This document shows positions 49,151 to 58,887 of a stretch of 64,000 nt of DNA, piece after piece. Each line of letters starts with the position of its first letter. Within the stretch, counting starts at the first letter, position 1. Source of the stretch: Mycobacterium sp. JS623. GTDB lineage: Bacteria; Actinomycetota; Actinomycetes; Mycobacteriales; Mycobacteriaceae. The DNA is taken from positions 5,394,001 through 5,458,000 of the forward strand of contig NC_019966.1 in NCBI RefSeq assembly GCF_000328565.1. Direction: 5' to 3'. Position numbers and translations under genes: made by a program. The notes under the pieces were generated by a model. It did no database searches, was not told the origin of the DNA, and saw nothing but the letters and a program-made list of their open reading frames with translations.

Positions 49151-50600
49151 CTTTCAGCGCGGGGTTGCGCGGTAGTTCGTCGACGATAGCGAAGTCGACC
49201 GGCACGTTGTACACCGGCAATGCTTGGCGGACAAGGTCTTTGAGCTCGTCTGCGGTTGGAACCGGCACGCCTGGCGTTGCTTCGATGGCCGCGAACGGCA
49301 CCTGCCCCAGCCGCTTGTCGGGTACGCCCACCACGCAGGCGTCCCGCACGGCCGGATGCGAGATCAACACGCGTCGAACGGTTTCCGGCAGGATCTTGAA
49401 GCCACCGCGGTTGATGGCACCGTCGGCCCTGCCGTGCAGGGTGACGAAGCCGTCGACGTCAATCGAGGCGATGTCGGTGGTGCGGATCCAATCCGGGCTG
49501 ATCGGTGCGACCCTGGCCTCCAACAACCCTTGCTCGCCGACGGGCAGCTCGGCTCCGGTGTCCGGGTCGACGACGCGCACCCGGGTGTCGGGCAGCGGCC
49601 TGCCGACGCTGTCGCGCTTGGCGTCACCGAACTGCACGACGTCGGCCGGTGTCCACGCGCACAATGAGCCTGCGAATTCCGTTGCGCCATAGGCTAACCG
49701 GATCGGAATCTCGAAGTGCTTCTCGAACTCGTCGCGGGTTTGAGGGTCGAGCGGTCCCGACGCGCTGATCAGAAATTCGAGTGACGCAAGATCCTGCTTG
49801 GGTACGTCGGCGTCGAGCAGCATGCGGACGACCGCAGGCTGCACGCCGGAGCGCTTGATGCGGTGGGTCTTGATGGCGTTGACGAAGCCGTCGACAGTGA
49901 AGCGCTCGAGCATCACAATGCGTCGGGCGTTGTGGACACCGGCGACGAGTTGGCATACCCCGATGCCGCCGAACTGCCAGTAGGCGAACTCCGGCGGGGC
50001 GCCCGGCGCGTCCTTCTCGCCGCTCGTCACGCTGAAGACGGTTCGCTCCAGCACGGAGGTCTTGATGTCCTGGCGCTTTGGCGGGCCAGTGGTGCCGCTG
50101 GTTAAAATCTGAAGGGCCACACCGGGTTCGACCTCGGCGTGCTGACGGCTGCTGTCGCGATGTTCGAGCCCGTCGACCGCTGCGACGCCCGGCTGCGACG
50201 ACGAGATCGCGATGCCTGCGCTGCCTGCGCGCTTCGCGGCGTCGACCACTTCGTCGGCCCAGTCCTCGCGGTCGGCGACGATCGCGGACAGGTTCAGCTT
50301 TTCGATGTCGCGACCGATCGCGTCGGGCGACTGGAACGAATAGATCATCGAGACGGGTCGGCCGGCAGCCAAGAAGCCGATGATCGCGGCGGCATGCGGC
50401 AGCCGGTTGCGAACGACCAGCCCGACGGGTGCGCCGGCGGGCACACCGGATTCGTCGAGCAGGGAGGCGATGGCGTCGGCGTATCCGGTGATATCGGCAC
50501 CGGAATACCAGCGGCCTTCGAACTCGATACACGGCTGCTCGCCGTAGCTCGCCAGCCCTGCCGCGAATGTTTCGGTAAACCTTTCGGGCACGAGCCTCAT
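49101..50600 (-). CDS. Acyl-CoA synthetase / AMP-dependent ligase (FadD-like)
   Basis: 499 residues. The ATP-binding motif ILTSGTTGPPKRQDIK is near residue 160, RLAYGATEFAGSLCAW near 297 carries the YGxTE core, WIRTTDIASIDVDGFVTLHGRADGAINRGGFKILPETVRR is the hinge and A8-type region. The catalytic C-terminal Lys is in ALKVSLP. The enzyme activates a fatty or aromatic acid as acyl-AMP and CoA thioester. The ATG at 50598-50600 (MRLVPERFTE) is chosen; the frame stays open to 50939, but upstream codons are not conserved-looking. The likely terminal overlap with the methyltransferase gene is convergent. Confidence 0.9.
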   Translation of the reverse strand: MRLVPERFTETFAAGLASYGEQPCIEFEGRWYSGADITGYADAIASLLDESGVPAGAPVGLVVRNRLPHAAAIIGFLAAGRPVSMIYSFQSPDAIGRDIEKLNLSAIVADREDWADEVVDAAKRAGSAGIAISSSQPGVAAVDGLEHRDSSRQHAEVEPGVALQILTSGTTGPPKRQDIKTSVLERTVFSVTSGEKDAPGAPPEFAYWQFGGIGVCQLVAGVHNARRIVMLERFTVDGFVNAIKTHRIKRSGVQPAVVRMLLDADVPKQDLASLEFLISASGPLDPQTRDEFEKHFEIPIRLAYGATEFAGSLCAWTPADVVQFGDAKRDSVGRPLPDTRVRVVDPDTGAELPVGEQGLLEARVAPISPDWIRTTDIASIDVDGFVTLHGRADGAINRGGFKILPETVRRVLISHPAVRDACVVGVPDKRLGQVPFAAIEATPGVPVPTADELKDLVRQALPVYNVPVDFAIVDELPRNPALKVSLPAVAALYELRANR

Positions 50601-50742
50601 TCTGCTACGCCCTCTCCACCGATTTTGCAATGAGGGTTGTTGTGCATGCGAGTCCGTAGCCTTGAGTGCAATCTTGAGCGCATTCAGCGGCCACGCAGGG
50701 CGCTGACAGCGTACGCACACCCTGGTCGGCGATCCTCGGCCG

Positions 50743-52128
50743 GTGGGCGTACGGCTGTGTTCGATCCTCGTCGCAATGAGCTTGGCGAGCGCGGGCATCG
50801 CCGGCTGCGCCGCCCACATCGATGCGGGTGCACCGCAGCGGCTCACGCCGCCGATGGGGTGGAACTCGTGGAACTCCGGTATCCCGCTGACCGAAGACAC
50901 GGTCAAGGCCACCGTCGACGCGATGGTCTCGTCCGGCATGCGCGACGCGGGTTACCGCTACGTCAACCTCGACGCGGGTTGGGCGGCACCGACGCGCGGA
51001 CCCGACGACAAACTGCGCGCCGATCCGAAGACGTTTCCGCACGGCATCGCGGCATTGGCTCGCTACGTCCATGACCGGGGCATGCTGCTCGGCCTGTATG
51101 CCAGCCCCTACGACGAGACCTGCGGGCAGGATCCCCGGATCGCCAGCGCAGGCCACGAGGACACCGACGCCAGGACGTTCGCAGCGTGGGGCGTCGACTA
51201 CCTGAAGTACGACTGGTGCCACCCCGATGCGGACCACGCCAATCAGGTCAAGCTCTTCACTGCGATGCGAAATGCATTGCGCGCCACCGGTCGTCGCATC
51301 TTCTACAGCATCAATCCGAACAGTTCCAACAATCACCATGCCGGAACAGGCTACGACTGGTCGGGCATCGCCGACATGGCCCGCAACACCACCGACCTGG
51401 TTCCGGTGTGGCGAAACACGCTGCCGCCGTTGGACAGCTCCGACGCGTTCCTCACCGGCACCTATTTGGGCGTGCCCGACGAGTTTCGCGCCTCCTCGCC
51501 GGTGGTCTCGCGAAGCCGCGCAGAGTATTTCAATGACCCCGACATGCTTGTCGTGGGATTGTCGTGGAGTGACTTCTTCGTCAATCACCTCGACCTCAGC
51601 CGCATTCTCGTGTCGGAGGACGACCTGACACCCGAGCGTCTGCAGAAGGTGCGTGCGAAGCTTGCGCTGTCCAACGCCGAGGTGTCGTGGCGCGCCAACG
51701 CTCAGCCCAGTTTGACCGAATCCGAACAGCGCGCGCACTTTTCGTTGTGGGCAATGCTGGCGGCGCCGCTGCTGGCGGGCAACGACGTCCGGACGATGAG
51801 CGATCAGACGCGCGCGATCCTGACCAACCGCGATGTGATCGCTGTGGACCAGGACCCATTGACCGCGCAGGCAAAGGCGTTACCGCGGGACAACAGAGTC
51901 CTGGTGAAGCCGCTGTCGGACGACGCCGTGGCGGTCGCGCTGTTCAACGCCGCCGACCAACCCGCAGACATCACCACTAGTGCATCGATCGCCGGACTGC
52001 GCGACGCGCCATGCTACGCAGTGCGCGACTTGTGGACGCACACCGACACCACGACGACCGGCGCGATCGCCCGCACCGTCGCGCCACACGACGTCGCGAT
52101 GCTGCGGATCTCGCCGACCTGTCGCTGA
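50743..52128 (+). CDS. GH27 alpha-galactosidase-like lipoprotein
   Basis: 461 residues. The signal peptide ends in lipobox AGIAGC (Cys near residue 22), so the enzyme is lipid-anchored outside the cell. The GH27 barrel starts LTPPMGWNSWNSGIPLTEDTV and has YVNLDAGWAAPTRG, the nucleophile in VDYLKYDWCHPDADHA (Asp near 166) and the acid/base in EYFNDPDMLVVGL (Asp near 265). The beta-sandwich C-terminal domain follows. It would hydrolyse terminal alpha-galactosides. GH27 enzymes are uncommon in mycobacteria, and no sugar transporter or sugar regulator lies next to it. GTG start. Confidence 0.9.
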   Translation: MGVRLCSILVAMSLASAGIAGCAAHIDAGAPQRLTPPMGWNSWNSGIPLTEDTVKATVDAMVSSGMRDAGYRYVNLDAGWAAPTRGPDDKLRADPKTFPHGIAALARYVHDRGMLLGLYASPYDETCGQDPRIASAGHEDTDARTFAAWGVDYLKYDWCHPDADHANQVKLFTAMRNALRATGRRIFYSINPNSSNNHHAGTGYDWSGIADMARNTTDLVPVWRNTLPPLDSSDAFLTGTYLGVPDEFRASSPVVSRSRAEYFNDPDMLVVGLSWSDFFVNHLDLSRILVSEDDLTPERLQKVRAKLALSNAEVSWRANAQPSLTESEQRAHFSLWAMLAAPLLAGNDVRTMSDQTRAILTNRDVIAVDQDPLTAQAKALPRDNRVLVKPLSDDAVAVALFNAADQPADITTSASIAGLRDAPCYAVRDLWTHTDTTTTGAIARTVAPHDVAMLRISPTCR

Positions 52129-52213
52129 GCCGACAACGAGCATTGCCAATATCGGGACAACCCCGACCCTGATCTGGATACATTGCATGCCTACCGGACG
52201 GGGAGGTCTGCGA

Positions 52214-53848
52214 GTGTCCACGAGGTCCTTCTATTGGTGGTTGCGGTTAACGGTGGCCGCCTTCGTCCTGTCGGCCTGGGTCGCGGTCGGATTGAGCAGC
52301 GGTATCGCCAAGGCCGACGATCCGTCGCCCTCAGGGGACACTTCGACTTCGGCGGGGTCACCGGCTTCGAACCCGTCGAAGCCCGACGGCCCGAAACTGT
52401 CTGCGGAGAAACCCGACGGCCCGAAACTGTCTGCGGAGAAAGCCGACGGGCCGAAACTGTCCGCGGAGAAAGCCGGCACCACTGCTGAATCGACGTCGCA
52501 AGCTGACGACAGCAACGCGGCCGCGAAGAAGACGGATGCGGCTTCGGGCTCCGATGATCCGCCACAGCGGCACACCCGCCAAAGTTCACACCAACCCGGC
52601 TCGACCATCGCGTCAACAAAGCCCGCAACGCTGGCGAAGCCTGCCGCCGACGACTCGGAGCCCTCGACGACCAGCACGACAAGTCAGCGAGCAGCTGTTG
52701 TATCTACACCACCGACTGACTCACAGCCGGTGGCCGCGAAATTGGCCTCAATCGCGCCTGCAGTCCCGAGCACGACATCTGGCGGCAACACGATCAGACT
52801 CCCGCAGCCTCGGGAAGTCGTCGGCTTGGTATCCGACGTGGGCGTCGTCGCGATGTCGGCGGTGTGGACCTTGGCGGACACCACCGCGCAGATCTTCGGA
52901 CCGCACAGTTTCTTCGGAGCGCCGTATGCATTGGCGACCGCTGTCGCCAATGCGGCTGCGGCGGTGAGCCGATCGCTGATCGGAGCACCAGCCACCGCCA
53001 GCACAGGACCCTTCCCCGTCAACTACGGGCTCATCGACGGGCTTTCCTTCTTCAATCCGCAGAAACCGCCACCCGGTGCAAATGATCCGTCGATCACGGT
53101 CACTCCCGAGCATCCGCTGCCGATCATTCTGATCAACGGCACGATTGCCACCCAGGGCGAGAATTGGGGTGTGGGAGCGCCCGTGCTCGCGAATGCCGGC
53201 TACAAGGTCTACACCTTCAACTACGGCAACGTCACGAACGATCCGAATTTCCCGATCCAGGCGACGGACGATATCAGGCAGTCCGCGCAGCAGCTGTCCG
53301 ACGAGGTGAACAAGGTCCTCGAGGAAACCGGCGCGCCCAAGGTGATCCTCATCGGCCATTCGCAGGGCGGCGGAATCCTTCCCGCGTACTACATCAACAA
53401 CCTCGACGGCGCCGACAAGGTCTCGCAGCTCATCGGTATCGCACCGAGCAATCACGGCACAGATGCCAGCGGCCTGATCGGGCTGCAGGGCTTGCCGATT
53501 CTGGGACCGCTGGTCATCGCGTTCGCGAATGCGGTGGGGCCGGCCCTGGAGCAGCAGTCGCTGGGTAACGCCTTCCAGCAGGAGGTGTACGGCAACGGCG
53601 ACACCCGCCCCGGTGTCCTGTACACCACGATCATCTCGAAGAACGACGAGATCGTCACCCCGTACACGCAACAGTTGCTCGACGGCCCAGCCGTGACGAA
53701 CGTCGTACTTCAGGACCTGTATCCGAACCTTCCCGCCGGGCACCTTGGCGTGGTGTTGAGCCCGCAGGTGTGGTCCATCGTTCTGGACGCGCTGGCGAGC
53801 AATCAGGCGGCCAATCCGTTGCAGCAGAACGAAGCGTTGGTCGCATAG
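52214..53848 (+). CDS. Secreted lipase (alpha/beta-hydrolase, class 2 / EstA type) with repetitive linker
   Basis: 544 residues from the GTG at 52214, preceded by GGGGAGG 7 bp upstream. A signal peptide (RSFYWWLRLTVAAFVLSAWV ... GIAKA) is followed by a 160-residue Lys/Ser/Thr/Pro-rich linker with three PDGPKLSAEK repeats. The catalytic domain starts near residue 250: PLPIILINGTIATQGENWGVGAPVL, nucleophile GHSQGGGILPAYYIN (Ser near residue 380), and a late acidic/His pair in SKNDEIVTPYTQQL and PAGHLGVVLS. It resembles extracellular triacylglycerol lipases of actinobacteria. It is downstream of the GH27 gene with 85 bp between them. The convergent fadB transcript meets it at a terminator. Confidence 0.88.
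   Translation: MSTRSFYWWLRLTVAAFVLSAWVAVGLSSGIAKADDPSPSGDTSTSAGSPASNPSKPDGPKLSAEKPDGPKLSAEKADGPKLSAEKAGTTAESTSQADDSNAAAKKTDAASGSDDPPQRHTRQSSHQPGSTIASTKPATLAKPAADDSEPSTTSTTSQRAAVVSTPPTDSQPVAAKLASIAPAVPSTTSGGNTIRLPQPREVVGLVSDVGVVAMSAVWTLADTTAQIFGPHSFFGAPYALATAVANAAAAVSRSLIGAPATASTGPFPVNYGLIDGLSFFNPQKPPPGANDPSITVTPEHPLPIILINGTIATQGENWGVGAPVLANAGYKVYTFNYGNVTNDPNFPIQATDDIRQSAQQLSDEVNKVLEETGAPKVILIGHSQGGGILPAYYINNLDGADKVSQLIGIAPSNHGTDASGLIGLQGLPILGPLVIAFANAVGPALEQQSLGNAFQQEVYGNGDTRPGVLYTTIISKNDEIVTPYTQQLLDGPAVTNVVLQDLYPNLPAGHLGVVLSPQVWSIVLDALASNQAANPLQQNEALVA
52379..52468 (+). repeat. Three 30-bp tandem repeats in the lipase linker
   Basis: Units at 52379-52408, 52409-52438 and 52439-52468 each encode K-P/A-D-G-P-K-L-S-A-E. 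The first two differ at one position; the third has four changes. A partial fourth unit follows. The repeats keep frame, so copy-number change would only alter linker length. Confidence 0.9.
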
Positions 53849-53937
53849 CAAGTCGCAGTCGTGCAAGATTGCACTCACGGTCGTGGTTCTTGGCAATCGA
53901 CAGCCCTCACTGCACTATTCAGCCACTGGACAAAGCG

Positions 53938-54008
53938 AAAGCCCCCGAGACGCCGCGGAGCCGCTTCGGCGGCGACATCCGACAGTGCCCCGGGGGCCTT
54001 GCTTCTAC
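53938..54008. terminator. Putative bidirectional terminator between lipase and fadB
   Basis: AAGCCCCCG (53939-53947) pairs with CGGGGGCCTT (53991-54000) with a single bulge, and an inner CGCCG/CGGCG pair can form. A-rich sequence before and T-rich GCTTCT after the stem suit both directions. It lies in the gap between convergent genes. Confidence 0.6.
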
Positions 54009-54010
54009 TG

Positions 54011-56173
54011 CTAGCTGGACAGTGACGAGGGCGGGGTGAAGCGATCGCCATAGCGGGCGGCCAGTTCCTTGGCGCGCGCCACGAAGGCGTCCTTGCCGGT
54101 GCCGGCCGGGCCCTGGTAGCCGACGATGAACTGCGCCGAACCACCGGTGTACGGCGGGAAGCCGATCCCCATGATCGAGCCGATGTTCGCGTCGGCAGTC
54201 GAGGTGAGCACGCCCTCGTCGAGGCACTTCTGCGTCTCGAGCGCCTCGGCGAACAGCATCCGGTCGATCATGTCCTGCAACGGAATCTCGGCACTCCCCG
54301 ACTTGAACGTCTCGCGCAGCCCGGGCCACAGCTGGGTCCGCTTACCGTCGGTGTACTCGTAGAAGCCGGCGCCCTTCAAACGGCTGGGCCGACCGATCTC
54401 GATCATCTTCTCGACGACCGCCTCGGCAGGGTGCGCCTCGTACTTGCCGCCGGCGTCCTCGATGCCCTTGCGGCTGGCGGTGGCGATCTTGTGCATCAGC
54501 TCGAGGTTCAGCTCGTCGGACAGCTGCAGTGGCGGTGCCGGGTAGCCGGCCTGCGACCCCGCGTGCTCGATCGACGCCGGTTCCACACCCTCACCGAGCA
54601 TGGCCAGCGCCTCGTTCACGAAGGTGCCGATGACACGCGAGGTGAAGAAGCCGCGGCTGTCGTTGACGACGATCGGGGTCTTGCCGATGGCCAGTGTGTA
54701 GTCGAACACACGGGCCAGCGCCTCGTCAGATGTCTTCTCGCCCTTGATGATTTCCACCAGCGGCATCTTGTCGACGGGTGAGAAGAAGTGGATCCCGATG
54801 AAGTCCTCCTGGCGCTTCACGCCGGTCGCCAGACCGGTGATCGGCAGCGTGGAGGTGTTCGAGCCGAGCAGTGCGTTGGGCTCGACGATGTCCTGGATCT
54901 CCTGGAATACCCTGTGCTTAAGTTCCTGGCTCTCGAACACGGCCTCGATCACGAAGTCGACACCCGCGAAGTCCGCGGCGTCGGCCGTCGGCGTGATCCG
55001 GTCAAGCAGCGCCTTGGACTTCTCCTCGGTGGTCTTGCCACGCTGAAGTGCCTTGGCCTCAAGCTTTTCCGAGTAGTTCTTGCCTTTCTCGGCGGCCTCG
55101 ATGCTGACATCCTTGAGCACCACGTCGTAGCCTGCCTTGGCCGACACGTAAGCGATACCGGCACCCATCATGCCCGCACCAAGCACGCCGATCTTGTTGA
55201 TCTTCACCGGGGCGATGCCGTCGGGCCTGCTACCGCCACCATTGATGTGCTGCAGGTCGAAGAAGAACGCCTGAATCATGTTCTTGGCGACCTGGCCGGT
55301 GACCAGCTGGGTGAAGTAGCGACTCTCGATGCGGCTGGCGGTGTCGAAGTCCACCTGCGCACCCTCGACGGCCGCGTCCAGGATGGCGCGCGGCGCCGGC
55401 ATCGGCGCACCCTTGAGCTGCTTGCGCAGCAGCGCGGGAAACGACGGCAGGATGCCCGCCAGCGCCGGCGACGACGGGGTGCCGCCGGGCATCTTGTAGC
55501 CCTTGGCATCCCACGGCTGCACGAAGACACGGTCCGGATTGTCCTTGAGCTCCTCTTTAATCCAAGCCTTGGCCCTCGGCACCAACTCCTCGACCGAGCC
55601 CACCAGCTCGTCGACCAGACCGATCTCCTTGGCCTGGGCAGGCTTGAACCGGGTGCCCTGGCTGAGGATGTTCATGAAGGCGTTCTGGATGCCGAACATC
55701 CGCACGGTGCGGGTGACGCCGCCGCCGCCGGGCAGCAGGCCCAGCGTCACCTCGGGCAGACCGACGACAAGGCCCTTGACGTCGGCAGCGATGCGGTGAT
55801 GACACGCGAGCGCGATCTCGAGGCCCCCGCCGAGCGCGGCGCCGTTGATGGCGGCCACGACCGGCTTGCCGAGCGTCTCGAGGGCGCGCAGGTCGCGCTT
55901 GACGTTCTCGACGGTGTCGAACGCCTCGCCGGCGTTCTCCGGGCCGAGGTTGATCATTCCCTTGAGGTCACCGCCCGCGAAGAAGGTCTTCTTGGCGCTG
56001 GTGATGACGACGCCGGTGATCGAATCCTTCTCCGCGGCAAGGCGTTCGACCGCATTGTGCATAGACTCGCTGTAGTGCTCGTTCATTACGTTCGCCGACC
56101 CTGTCGGGTCATCGAGCGTCAGGGTGACGATGCCGTCGGCATCCTTGTCCCACTGAATGGTGTTCTCTGCCAT
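54011..56173 (-). CDS. fadB: Multifunctional fatty-acid oxidation protein FadB (alpha subunit)
   Basis: 720 residues, the length of bacterial alpha-subunits. The N-terminal enoyl-CoA hydratase/isomerase domain has FFAGGDLKGMI and AINGAALGGGLEIALACHHRIAA (oxyanion hole, near residue 109). The 3-hydroxyacyl-CoA dehydrogenase domain begins IGVLGAGMMGAGIAYVSAKAGYDVVLKD, with the Rossmann GxGxxG near residue 331; FFSPVDKMPLVEII gives catalytic His and Glu contacts. The C-terminal dehydrogenase half ends FPPYTGGSAQFIV. It forms a trifunctional complex with FadA, converting enoyl-CoA to acetyl-CoA plus shorter acyl-CoA. The two genes are 9 bp apart on the same strand. Confidence 0.97.
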   Translation of the reverse strand: MAENTIQWDKDADGIVTLTLDDPTGSANVMNEHYSESMHNAVERLAAEKDSITGVVITSAKKTFFAGGDLKGMINLGPENAGEAFDTVENVKRDLRALETLGKPVVAAINGAALGGGLEIALACHHRIAADVKGLVVGLPEVTLGLLPGGGGVTRTVRMFGIQNAFMNILSQGTRFKPAQAKEIGLVDELVGSVEELVPRAKAWIKEELKDNPDRVFVQPWDAKGYKMPGGTPSSPALAGILPSFPALLRKQLKGAPMPAPRAILDAAVEGAQVDFDTASRIESRYFTQLVTGQVAKNMIQAFFFDLQHINGGGSRPDGIAPVKINKIGVLGAGMMGAGIAYVSAKAGYDVVLKDVSIEAAEKGKNYSEKLEAKALQRGKTTEEKSKALLDRITPTADAADFAGVDFVIEAVFESQELKHRVFQEIQDIVEPNALLGSNTSTLPITGLATGVKRQEDFIGIHFFSPVDKMPLVEIIKGEKTSDEALARVFDYTLAIGKTPIVVNDSRGFFTSRVIGTFVNEALAMLGEGVEPASIEHAGSQAGYPAPPLQLSDELNLELMHKIATASRKGIEDAGGKYEAHPAEAVVEKMIEIGRPSRLKGAGFYEYTDGKRTQLWPGLRETFKSGSAEIPLQDMIDRMLFAEALETQKCLDEGVLTSTADANIGSIMGIGFPPYTGGSAQFIVGYQGPAGTGKDAFVARAKELAARYGDRFTPPSSLSS

Positions 56174-56182
56174 GCCTTTTCC

Positions 56183-57394
<1,212 letters not shown>

Positions 57395-57512
57395 GAAGAT
57401 TCTTCCTGTTCAGATGGGGTTATGGGAGCCCAGCCCATGTGGGCGGTAGTCCTCTGCCCGGCCAGCCTAACAGGCTAAACCAACCTGTTGGTTGGGTGCC
57501 CGCTCAGCAGCG

Positions 57513-57543
57513 CGAACGTGGGTTACCCCCACACAAATCGATG
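57513..57543 (+). repeat. Left 31-bp terminal inverted repeat
   Basis: Begins CGAACGTGGGTTACCC and extends to ATG at 57543. It matches the reverse complement of 58834-58864 at 27 of 31 positions; the differences are at positions 17, 21, 22 and 28. Confidence 0.75.
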
Positions 57544-57576
57544 CTCAAAGTCAAGTGATCAGTGCAACGTCGGGGT

Positions 57577-58791
57577 TCATGCTGCTGCTTGGGTGATGAG
57601 TGTGTTGAGGCGGTCGGCGGGGGTGTCGAGGTCCAGGGTGGGTCGGGGTCGTGTGTTGAGGGTGTCCTGGATGCGTTGGAGGTCGGCCTTGGTGTGCACG
57701 CTGAGGTCGGTGCTCTTCTCGAACCAGAACCGCAGTAGCCGGTTGGTGTTCTCGTTGGAGCCGCGCTGCCACGGTGAGTGGGGGTCGCAGAAGTAGACCG
57801 GGGCCTGCAGTTGCAGTGCGATGTCTTGCCAGTTGGCCATCTCGCTGCCGCGGTCCCAGGTGATGGTGCGCCGCAGATGGGCCGGCAGGTCGTTCATCGC
57901 TTCGATCATCGCGGTGGCCACCGATTCAGCGGTGTGATCGTCGGGCAGGTGCAGCAGGATGGTGAACCGGGTGCTGCGCTCGACCAGGGTGCCGATCGCA
58001 CTTGTCCCTCGGGTCCCAAGGATCAGGTCGCCCTCCCAGTGCCCGGGCACGGCGCGGTCGTCAGCTTCGGGGGGACGCTTGCTGATGGTGATCACGTCAT
58101 TGAACTTGCCGCGTCGTTCGGTGTGGCCGCGGGGTTTGCGCGCCGCCCGTTTGGTCGACAGCCGCCTGTGCAGATCGGCGCGCAGCTGGCCGCGGCCTTG
58201 GACGTAGAGGCACTGGTAGAGAGTTTCGTGACTCACCCGTGCCAGCCTGTCATCGGGGTGATCGCGAGCCAATACGTCGGCGATCAGCTTGGGGCTCCAC
58301 CCGTCGTCCATCCACCTTGTGACCTTGGCGCACAATTGGGGGTTATCCAGACGGAACGCTTTGGGACGCTTGAGCTTCTCGGCGCCGCGGCTATGGGCCA
58401 TCCGAGCGTGGTAGTCGCCGTCGGCGTTGCTGTTTTTACCTACTTCGCGCCACACCACACTGCGGTCACGGCCGATGCGGCGACCAATCTCGGCGTAGGA
58501 CAGCCCGGCGTCGAGGCCACGCATGATCGCGATGCGCTCATCGAGGTTGAGGCGATGACCGCGCCCGCCCGGCCGGTCCGGATCACCGGGTTCGACCAGA
58601 CCGTGAGTCCGTTCGGCGTTCTGTCCGTGCTGCAATGACATAGCGCCAGCCTGACGCCACCACAGGCCCGCCGCCGTCGTCGACACGCCCATCGCTCGCG
58701 CCGCCACTTCCAACGGCTCACCCACACACACCCGGTCGAACAACGCCCGTCGCACCCAGCGCGGATGCGGATAACCACTCGGCATGTGCAA
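57577..58791 (-). CDS. IS30-family transposase
   Basis: 404-residue DDE transposase of IS30 type. The N-terminal HTH regions are YPHPRWVRRALFDRVCVGEP and ERIAIMRGLDAGLSYAEIGRRIGRDRSVVWREVGKN (residues 88-123), which bind the terminal repeats. The DDE core has GHWEGDLILGTRGTSAIGTLVERST (first Asp), ITWDRGSEMANWQ (second Asp) and YFCDPHSPWQRGSNENTNRLLR with Glu in the SNENTN motif, the IS30 signature order. It appears full-length and intact, so the element could still be active. Confidence 0.96.
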   Translation of the reverse strand: MHMPSGYPHPRWVRRALFDRVCVGEPLEVAARAMGVSTTAAGLWWRQAGAMSLQHGQNAERTHGLVEPGDPDRPGGRGHRLNLDERIAIMRGLDAGLSYAEIGRRIGRDRSVVWREVGKNSNADGDYHARMAHSRGAEKLKRPKAFRLDNPQLCAKVTRWMDDGWSPKLIADVLARDHPDDRLARVSHETLYQCLYVQGRGQLRADLHRRLSTKRAARKPRGHTERRGKFNDVITISKRPPEADDRAVPGHWEGDLILGTRGTSAIGTLVERSTRFTILLHLPDDHTAESVATAMIEAMNDLPAHLRRTITWDRGSEMANWQDIALQLQAPVYFCDPHSPWQRGSNENTNRLLRFWFEKSTDLSVHTKADLQRIQDTLNTRPRPTLDLDTPADRLNTLITQAAA

Positions 58792-58833
58792 CCCCCCAAA
58801 TCAAGGAATGTTGCACTGAACGTATGAATCTGC

Positions 58834-58864
58834 CATGGATTTCCGTGCGGGTAACCCACGTTCG
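58834..58864 (-). repeat. Right 31-bp terminal inverted repeat
   Basis: Read inward, it starts CGAACGTGGGTTACCC like the left end. Its forward segment CGTGCGGGTAACCCACGTTCG (58844-58864) also matches the palindrome at 3699-3725 with one difference. It ends 23 bp before the dapC start codon and may therefore affect dapC transcription. Confidence 0.75.
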
Positions 58865-58887
58865 GCAACGCCGTAGGCTCGACGACC

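Larger units (their letters stand above)
57513..58864 (-). mobile_element. IS30-family insertion sequence
   Basis: About 1352 bp: one IS30-type transposase plus imperfect terminal inverted repeats of 31 bp (27/31 identical). The element lies between the divergent fadA and dapC genes. Flanking trinucleotides are GCG on the left and GCA on the right, so no exact target duplication is visible. Shorter ends, defined by TCAGTGCAAC at 57559 and its inverse at 58810, are an alternative boundary set. Confidence 0.8.

Noticed and set aside
57559..58819. Inner 10-bp inverted repeats (TCAGTGCAAC) as IS30 boundaries
   Set aside because: Shorter match than the 31-bp outer repeats (27/31). Kept only as an alternative because other IS copies were not available.
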